Shown: positions 56,593-64,000 of the stretch, piece by piece | How positions within the stretch are numbered: position 1 is the stretch's first letter | Layout: every line of letters starts with the position of its first letter | Source of the DNA: Paguma larvata | Lineage: Eukaryota; Chordata; Mammalia; Carnivora; Viverridae | Length of the DNA stretch: 64,000 nucleotides | Reading direction: 5' to 3' | NCBI GenBank assembly: GCA_030068075.1 | Contig: CM057825.1 | Span: 81,917,123-81,981,122, forward strand | The notes under the pieces: generated by a model | What the model was told of the DNA's origin: nothing | The model's database searches: none | What the model saw: the letters and a program-made list of their open reading frames with translations, nothing else | Made by a program: the position numbers and the translations under genes

Positions 56593-57850
56593 TAATTTTA
56601 GGTATTAAATTTTAATCAGTGTTCCATTTTGAGTTAATTGTTATATATGTTGTAAGTATTTCAACTTTATTAATTTATCTGGGTTTTTTTGCATGTGAAA
56701 TTCTAGTTTTCCCAACATAGTTTTTGAAAAGTCTTTTCTTTCCCAATTAAATTGTTTTCCCACATGTCAGAATCAATTTACCATAAATGTAAAGGTTTTT
56801 TTGTGGCTCTCAATTCTATTCCATTGATCAATATGTCGACCCTATGTCAGTGTTATGTTCCTTGGATAACTGTAGCTTCATACCAAAATATAAAATTAAG
56901 AAGTGTATGATGTCCAACTTTGTTCTTCTTTTTTAAGATTTTGGCTATTATGGACTCCATGATTTTCTATAAAACTTTTAGTATCATCTTGTCAATTTCT
57001 ATGAAGAAGAAATTTGGGATTTTTATAGCGCTTATTTTGAGCCTGTACATCAATTTAGGTTGTATTGTCACCTTAAAAATATTAAGTGTTCTGGTTCATG
57101 AACGTACAATATTTGAAAAATTTGCAAAATAAGCATTTTGAAAATATTTAGAGATATAATTTATTCCAACAATGATCTGTAGATTTGTTTGTTTTATTCC
57201 TGTATTCACTACTTATAGATTTAGCATCTGTAGAGATAGCCCCTTTCGTGATATTATTATTAATTTCAGTCTTCTCTCTTTATTTTGTCAGTCTCAGTGG
57301 TAGTTTTCTTGATATTTTTGAAGAATTGCCTTTTGTTTCTATTGATTCTCTCTTGTCTGTCTTAAAACAATATTCTTTTCCTTATTTTTTCATTCATTTT
57401 ACTTGCTTTTTATTCAATTTTCTATTTTTTCCCATTTCTCAAGGCAGAAGCTTTGATAATTTAAGACCTTTATTACTTTTAACACAAATATTTACTGCTA
57501 TAAATTTCCCTCTCAACACTGCTTTAGCTGCATTCCACAAATTTTGATGTACAGTAATTCAGTTAAAATATGTTTTATTTTTCTTTGTGACATATTCTTA
57601 TAACCATTAATTATATGGAAGTGTGATGTTTAATTTCAGCCTAATTGGGATTTTCCAGATATCTTTCTGTTACAGATTTATATGTTAATCCCGATATTAT
57701 CAGAGAACATACTTTGTATGCTTTCCATTCCTTTAGATTTTTTATGGTTTGGTTATGGCCTACACATGGTCTTAGTGAAAATTTCATGAACATTTGGAAG
57801 AATATCTGGTCTTTAGTTTTTGAGTGTTCTATAAATGTCAAATTCTAGTT

Positions 57851-58080
57851 CAGAGCTTGGCAAAGAGATTAAAGTGAAAGATAGTAACTATTTTAGACTT
57901 TGCAAAGTCTATGTTTGAAGAGACTATGTAGACTAATTTGAAGAGACTATGTAGATAGTTATATAACCATTTAAGATGCGACAATTTTAAAGGGTAAAAA
58001 CCATTCTTAGGCACCTGGGCCATACCAAAAATGCTTGTAGTCCAGATCTGATTGGTAAACCATAATTTACCAAACCCTGG
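57851..58080. mobile_element. Non-autonomous hAT-like DNA transposon nested in LINE-1
   Basis: A 230-bp insertion splits the LINE-1. Ends are imperfect inverted repeats: cagagcttggcaaa at the left, and cagggtttggtaaa reading in from the right. An 8-bp duplication (ttctagtt at 57843-57850, ttttagtt at 58081-58088) fits the hAT superfamily. Removing the element plus one duplication rejoins the LINE-1 reading. A 23-bp tandem repeat lies inside (57914-57936, 57937-57958). There is no transposase, so it could move only with help from another element. Confidence 0.8.
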
Positions 58081-58335
58081 TTTTAGTTCGTTGATAGTAT
58101 TGTTAAGATATTTTTTGTATCCTTGTTAATATTCTGTCTTACTGCTTTACCAATTATTGACAAAGAGTATTGAAATCTTCTAGTGTAATTGAGGACTTTT
58201 TTTTATTTCTCCTTTCTAAAATCAATTTTTATTATTTCTTGTATTGTGTACCTCTCTATATACAAATACTTTTAAAGATTTTTGTGGATTTAGAGTTTAC
58301 TGAACTTGAGTCTGTGAATGTATGCTTTTCACCAA

Positions 58336-59160
58336 ATTTAGGATGCTCGTAAGTACTCTTTCTTCAAATATGTTTTGTGCAAGAGTTACTTTCTCCTCTT
58401 TCAAGTACTCCAATGATTACAATATGAAACATTGAAATATCATTCCACAGGTCACTAAAGGCTCTGTTCATTTTGTTTTCCATCTTTTTGTTTGTTCATT
58501 TTTTGTTTGTTGTTGTTGTTGTTCAGACTGGTTGATTTCTATTGTCCTATTTCAATTTTACTGTCTCTTTCCTGTCATCTACATTCTACTAGTTTGAGCC
58601 CATCTAGTATTTTTTTCTCAGATATTGGTTTACTTTCTGTTCTAAAATTTCAATTTGCTTTTGTTTTGTAGTTTCTATTTCTCTCTTAGAGTATATAACT
58701 CCCCATTTATTTCAAGAGTACTCATGTTTACCTCATAAAGCTTGAAATAACTTCTTTAGGTTGTCGTGTGATACTTCCAATACCTGTGTCATCTCGGGAG
58801 TGTCATCTGTTGATTTTCTTTTCCTTGGATAGCTTGTCAGATTTTCCTGGTTCTTGGTGAGACTGTCCTGGGTCCTGACATTTTGGGTAACTTTGGATTG
58901 TGTCTGAACACTTGGAAATTGTATTATGAGATATTGGGTCTTCTTAAAATCCACTTGATAATGCTGATTTTTGTTGGTTTCTTTTAGCAGGCAGTCAATT
59001 CACGCACAAAATTAAGTCAGAGTGCTGTCTGCAGGTGGTGATTCTAAAGTAAATGTAATATTCAAAAGTGTTTACTATGTTCTTTGGGTCTGCCTCTCAC
59101 CTGAGGAGTAGCAGTGGCTTATCTGGTAGCAGTAGTTTATATAGTACCTTTTTCAAACCC
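58336..59160 (-). mobile_element. Old LINE-1/HAL1-like remnant, antisense
   Basis: 'tttcttcaaatatgttttgt', 'cattccacaggtcactaaag', 'gctctgttcattttgttttc', 'gagcccatctagtatttttt' and 'ggtttcttttagcaggcagt' form a familiar antisense series of old LINE-1-related repeats. The assignment within the family is uncertain and the right edge is gradual. Confidence 0.55.
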
Positions 59161-60480
59161 TTGGCTAAGCTTCTTGAGTACATCCTGCACATGGACACTT
59201 GAGGGTGAGCTCAGGACTTGCATTCGTTCAGACACAAATATGGGTTCTCCAGCTTATTCAGCCATGGGATTTCTCTGACACACTGCAGCTTGTATGGACT
59301 GTTTGTTTGTTTTTGTTGTTCCGGTGCCATGGGACAGAGATGAGGTTTCCTCAATCTTTTAGCCTCCCAAGTTGTACAGATCCAAACATCTGGGCCACCC
59401 CTTGGTACAAAGTAAAGACAGAAGAGATAGACAAAATTACTGGGAATCTTTTACATTACTCTTTTGTAACGATACCCCTCTAATCTCTTCGTGAATCCAG
59501 AGTTATAGGTGTTTTTCTTAATCTTTAGGTATTTGTGCCACTTCTGCAATGCGGTATTGTACCTCGCATTGGGGCTGGCTCTGAAGCAGAATTCTACCAG
59601 GGGGAAATGAAGAATTATTCCTACTCTCTTGAGCTCACACATGGCTTTTTTCCTGGCCTTCTGTCCAGAAGGAGGGATTACATGAGATTTTGATGATGGT
59701 ATCCATCATACAGTTTAATTTGTCTCACAGTGGGGGGATTAAGAGGAAACAAAAACATGAAACATGACGTGACCATGTTAGTTTTTATTTAAATTTTACT
59801 ATCCTTCCCTATTCTCCTGTTCTTATTTACTTTTCAGATTCCTCAAGCAGTTGCTTTTGTATTTTGTTAAGTTTTAAGTAATCAACTGCAGTATGCTTAC
59901 TTTAATTGGAAGTCTTACTCCACCCTTTTTAATTGAGGCAACACACACACACTTTCTCTCTAAAAAAAATAGCAGTCCTGCAAAAAAAGACTATTACTTT
60001 ATACGTCTCCATAGTAAATGTTCTAATTTCCGTGGTCACTAAAGGTACAGTTTTTTTTTTTTTGTTTGTTTTTGTTGTTTTGTTTTGTTTTGCTTTGCTT
60101 TGCTTTTTGTTAGCATTAGATAGGGTTGGGCTTTGGGGAACAGAGCTCACATTTATGAATAGTTATCTTCTCAAGGATGATAAGTTGAAATTGCTGTTTC
60201 TGAAGAAAGTGTGTTATGCTTTTTCCAGAATCTTGATTTCCTTAAAACCCTTCAGATGACTTCAGAGACAAATTATCATAATCGATTAGTTATGCTGAGA
60301 TACCTTAATAATTAAACAATACCTTAATGCTAACATTTGATTTGACTTGTAATAAGTTTTTATCCTAAAAAGATAAACTGAGCAAATGTCTCTCAAGTGG
60401 TCATGCGGTATTGCCAAAGGACATTACAAGGAAATATCTTTTCATGAATTTTAAAATTATCTGATCCCCTGTAAATTAAA
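59161..60480. other. Unique non-coding DNA
   Basis: The left part may still be worn LINE. The 94-codon plus frame at 59199-59483 and the frames around 59929-60259 have no family resemblance; the latter cross a T/GTTTT-rich tract. Confidence 0.4.
60051..60110. repeat. Poly-T and (GTTTT)n/(GCTTT)n simple repeat
   Basis: Thirteen T, then irregular gttt, gttttt, gtttt and gcttt units. Confidence 0.88.
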
Positions 60481-60492
60481 CACACACACACA
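60481..60492. repeat. Short (CA)n
   Basis: Six CA units followed by tacaca. Confidence 0.8.
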
Positions 60493-63001
60493 TACACATC
60501 ACAACTGAAATTTATTATTACTAAATGATCTTGAAAAGACAGCAAACCTATTTAAGCATATTTTTTTAACAGTCTTTAGCAACACCTCCTTCTCTAGGTG
60601 TCTCACAATGTGTTTTTAAAGTTTTAAGATTGGCATTAAAATTTGTGAGATTCCTAACACCCAAGACATTAAAAATCAACTCCTATGCTGTGGAGTAATT
60701 GGGGCTAAGATAAAAGTTATAGTCCACAAAAGGCTAAATATTGATCTGTTCAGTTTGCATCCATTATTGCTGATCTTTCAGGATTTAAATATTGATTGTG
60801 CACTACAGTTACGATAAGCGAGAGCAAAGGCTCATCCATATTGCAATGTTGGGCAAAAGAAAAAGAATTTTAACCTCAATAAGCCTGCGGCCTAGTTAGA
60901 AAATGCCATTCTCCTTCTAAATCTTTAGCCTGGCTATGAAAAATTAATAATTTATTAAAACATATTTTATTACAGGGCTTTCCCTTCTGTCTCCCTGGCA
61001 CAATGCCAGTGTACACTATGAAGTAACAGTTGGAAAATGACCTCCATTTCTTCAAATGAGTTGTTTCTTTAGTTTGGCTTTAGTGTTAATCATTTATTTT
61101 TTAAAAATATAAGAAATGATTCTCAGGAAGGCTAAACTTTCATGCTCATTGTGGCCCTTTGCCAGAATCTAAGATGACATCAGAGTGATGTTACTATGAC
61201 TGTGCCAGCCATCCTACAATTATCATGCAATGCTCTGATGATATATTAAACATTGACTCAGAAATTGAATATATAATTGGCAATGACAGAAAGAAGCATG
61301 ATTTAATATCTTCCATGCCACCTTCTTCTTCCACCGCCCCCCTGAATCGCTTAGGGTCATGTCTTCTCAATGCATTTCCGTTATTTCAAATCAGATATCC
61401 TGATGCATGGCACACATTTATAAGTTCCTACCCAAACCCCCTTGTTAGAAATATTTTGTACACATTACAGCACTCAAAGGACTATCCCATTCCTTCTTTT
61501 CCCCATAAAGTAAAATTAAAGACTTGTTTTTCCCCTTCTTCCCAATAAATAGTACATGGCTAGTTAAACATTAAATACCTGATTGTTCATAGATCATAAA
61601 ACATGCTTTGAAACATCTTACATTGAAGCTCATTTGTTTTCAGTCTGTCCAGAAACCATATTTATAAACTCTCAGCCAACCTTTCAGAGACAAAATATCC
61701 TTCACATTTTTACCAACCTAGCAGAATCAACTTCTGCCACATTGTCTCATTGACATTTATTTCTTATAATAATCAGCAAAAAAATGTATTATTGTGAAGA
61801 AAATCAGAAGGCAATAAGTTTATGTTGCCCTTGAGTCACTATTTTATATTTGTTTTTCTCTGTTGCCTGGGGATATATTTCATTTATTTTGTCTTTCAAC
61901 TATCATCTGAGCCATCAAGTATTTTCCTAAAAACCCTACGATGTGATTTTCAGAAATGTTGTTTTAAATTTATCATCTTGGGAAAAATCCAGAGACACTA
62001 GTTTCCCTTTTACCTTTATTTTCGGGTTGCTAACATCTGACATTACTTGACCTTGTGAGTTGCAAAAAAGGTATAGCTCACAGTGTGATGACAATTTCCT
62101 ATACTCTGCCTTTTTCAAGTTTCGAATAAGGACATATGTTTAAAACGATTGCTGTTAGACAAAAAGTTCTCAGCCTCATCTCTCTTCACTTTTCATGAAA
62201 AAGAATGGATAATAAAAAATAAAATGATAATGGATAATGGGTACTAACATTTTTATTAAAAAATAATGGCATATAGTAAAATTATTCTCAATCCTCACAG
62301 ATTTCAAAAAGAAAAATACTACTCGGTTTCCTCATAAACTCTTCACCGTGAAGGAAAATTTGGACAATTGCGTTGTCCTACAGTCGGCAAAATACACTGC
62401 CGGAGCACCCCCGCTCAGCCCTGAGACCGGCATCTGTCTTTACTCATGTTGCACATTTTTGAATAAATGGAAGTATCTCCCCCAATTTTATATTTACGAT
62501 GTTTCCATTTTGATTTTTTGGGGAGGAGTGCTTTCTGGGGACTGCTTTCATTTTCATACTCCTCCCTCAGAGCAATTAGAAATGATAAGCTTGCCTTGCA
62601 TGAAATCCATAGCATGTAGATTTCAGTTTAAAGACCGTTGTCAAGACAGCTCTTCGCAGCATATTGTCTTCAACTGAGACCACGTACCAAAAGAGGTTAA
62701 GAATAGCAAGAAATGGCAAGAAAACATCTAGGATACATAATATTTGGATGGCAAAATTGCATTTTAATGACAGAATTGGATTGACCGAAACAAATTTTTC
62801 ATGTTTTGTGCTTGCATGTTTTGCAATTCTCTGGGAACTTTTGTGCTTAAAATTGTTTCACCTGTCGTCTTGAGCCAGAATGGTCCATGGACTATGATAG
62901 CACAGGAAAATTATGGTGGTTACATTCTTACTGTATAGTCACTGAAAACAAGATTTAGGGGGACCTGGGTTTACACTTCATGCATTTACAGTAAAGTGAT
63001 T
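60493..63001. other. Unique AT-rich non-coding DNA, possible conserved blocks
   Basis: No dispersed repeat recognised. The parts at 60660-60990 and 62340-62700 are compositionally mixed and repeat-free (see findings). The opposing frames at 62348-62677 and 62415-62615, and the plus frame 61225-61548, resemble no known family. Confidence 0.4.
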
Positions 63002-63002
63002 C

Positions 63003-63037
<35 letters not shown>

Positions 63038-63049
63038 TACATACATACA
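63002..63049. repeat. (TA)n(CA)n(TACA)n compound microsatellite
   Basis: TA run, six CA units, then three taca units. Confidence 0.93.
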
Positions 63050-63262
63050 ATAAAATCGTCCTCAGTCCTCAGGGTCAGGATGTCTATAGTCCCCTTAAGT
63101 TTATTACTTTAAAAAATTCCAAAAGATGTCTTAAAATTATCACTTCAATTAGCATTTGTCAATGTGGGTTTGGGTGTACCATATTTTTTCACAGGTATCT
63201 TATAAAAATTTTAGATTCATAGGTCTTGGAAAGATCTGCTAAATCAAATTTTGTATAGTAAT

Positions 63263-63456
63263 TTTTTTAAATTTATTTACTTATTTGAGAGAGACAGAGA
63301 GAGAGAGCACACATACAAGCTGGGGAAGGACAGAGAGAGAAGGAGAGAGAGAATCTCAAGCAGGCTCTGTGCTGTCAGTGCAGAGCCCGAGAGGGGCATG
63401 ACCTGGGGCGCAATCAAGAGTTGGGCATTTAACTGATTGAGCCACTCAGGTGCTCA
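63263..63456 (-). mobile_element. Carnivore tRNA-SINE, old and internally deleted
   Basis: Reverse-complement copy with 'aaatttatttacttatttga', 'tctcaagcaggctctgtgct', 'gtcagtgcagagcccgagag' and the head 'gagccactcaggtgctc'. Part of the segment around the B box is missing: 'aggggcatgacctgggg' replaces the usual 'ggggctcgaactcac...gatcatgacctg'. No target duplication seen. Confidence 0.9.
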
Positions 63457-63609
63457 ATGGTGATTCTAGGGAGAGTCATCTTATCCTATCCTGCATCATA
63501 TTATATTCCTGGGTCAATACTGAAAATTTAAGGGCAGATTTCCTAGGATACTAAGTTGTTTCAAGTCCTGCTCTTGACTAAAGTAATACATTTATTTCTT
63601 AATATAGAG

Positions 63610-64000
63610 TCTCTGAAATCTTTGCATGTTGTGAATCCAAGTCTAGAAAAAAAAAGGCATTCACTCTATCTCCTGCCATGTACAAAAATTATTCAGAATA
63701 TACCAGGCCTAAATATTAGAGCTAAACCTATAAATGTCTTCTAAAAATGCAGGAATAAATTTTTGTGATCTTGCATTAGGCAGTGATTTCTTAATGTGGC
63801 ACTAAAATCATAAGTGATAAAAGAGAAAATTGAACCTTTGAACTTTATTAATTAAAAAAAATATTTTGAAGAAGAATATTTTGTACCACAAGGTTACTAT
63901 AAAGGAAGTACCAGGATAATCCAGAGGGAGAAAATATTTATAAAACATAAATCTGATAGGAGACTTGTATCCAGAACATACGAAGAGCACTTATGACTTA
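63610..64000 (+). mobile_element. LINE-1 ORF2 piece, sense, cut by the window end
   Basis: 'gccatgtacaaaaattattc', 'ataaatgtcttctaaaaatg', 'gggagaaaatatttataaaa' and, at the end, 'ctgataggagacttgtatcc' (agaacatacgaagagcactt follows) match the ORF2 region also present at about 3640-3960. It is strongly diverged. The element continues beyond 64000. Confidence 0.75.

Larger units (their letters stand above)
55313..58335 (-). mobile_element. LINE-1, long antisense segment with nested insertions
   Basis: Runs from the 3' UTR (55313-55440), through the end of ORF2 ('ttatttcacttaacagtata', 'ttctttatccattcgtctat', 'ttgccaacacttgctacttt'), past a nested SINE, into the ORF2 centre ('tctattccattgatcaatat'). 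It then continues into upstream ORF2 ('ataaatttccctctcaacac', 'tatcagagaacatactttgt', 'gagtgttctataaatgtcaa'), past a nested hAT element, to about 58335. Some 2.5 kb of ORF2 is therefore present, but it is disrupted. Plus frames such as 57185-57547 are antisense shadows. Confidence 0.85.

Noticed and set aside
57185..57547. 120-codon plus frame rich in F, L and S, looking like membrane segments
   Set aside because: It is the antisense of a LINE-1 ORF2 region; T-rich antisense always reads as hydrophobic.
1..64000. CRISPR arrays, operons, phage or plasmid features
   Set aside because: Repeat content (SINE, LINE-1, MIR, LTR) and CpG depletion are mammalian; no regularly spaced repeats or prokaryotic genes occur.

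Overview
The window looks like nuclear DNA of a carnivoran mammal, most probably a cat (Felidae). The main evidence is twenty near-complete copies and one fragment of the tRNA-headed carnivore SINE. The better-kept copies carry the feliform body signature (a head reading ggggcgcctgggtggctcag, a middle reading gctcagagcctggagcctgc, a CT-rich stretch, then aataaataaac and an A tail). LINE-1 3' ends of carnivore type, ancient MIR copies, one MLT1-type MaLR LTR and one hAT-like DNA transposon complete the repeat set. The DNA is AT-rich and CpG-poor, as in mammalian intergenic or deep intronic sequence.

I found no complete protein-coding gene, rRNA, tRNA gene, CRISPR array or prokaryotic feature. 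Open frames are short, and many begin at TTG, CTG or GTG rather than ATG. The only ones with recognisable protein similarity are broken pieces of LINE-1 ORF2. If a gene covers this interval, the window is mostly its intron. The single plausible exon is a 27-nt, splice-flanked, in-frame segment at 40997-41023.

Layout. 1-2.8 kb: mostly unique, one MIR. 2.8-5.2 kb: sense LINE-1 3' end, then an inverted LINE-1 3' scrap. 5.2-14.6 kb: mostly unique, with possible conserved non-coding blocks, a GC-rich block and one young SINE with an 18-bp target duplication. 14.6-22.3 kb: old repeat remnants cut by six SINEs, including a 48-bp tailless SINE head. 22.3-31.5 kb: unique DNA, three same-strand SINEs within 1.2 kb, a GC-rich block that may be a retrocopy, and a SINE dimer. 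31.5-41 kb: unique DNA, two SINEs, GT microsatellites, and an antisense felid-type LINE-1 end directly before the candidate microexon. 41-52.6 kb: unique DNA, three SINEs and a perfect 63-bp tandem duplication. 52.6-59.2 kb: repeat-dense, with an old LINE-1 end, MLT1 LTR, SINE and a long antisense LINE-1 series that contains a nested SINE and a nested hAT element. 59.2-64 kb: unique AT-rich DNA, one old SINE, and a LINE-1 ORF2 piece that runs off the window end.

No genes act together here. The window is informative mainly as a record of retrotransposition: nested insertions, target-site duplications, dimers, a truncated head, and microsatellites grown from one LINE-1 site. I did not find a new biological system. 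Repeat family names rest on remembered consensus features, not on a database search; where I could not place a repeat I say so.
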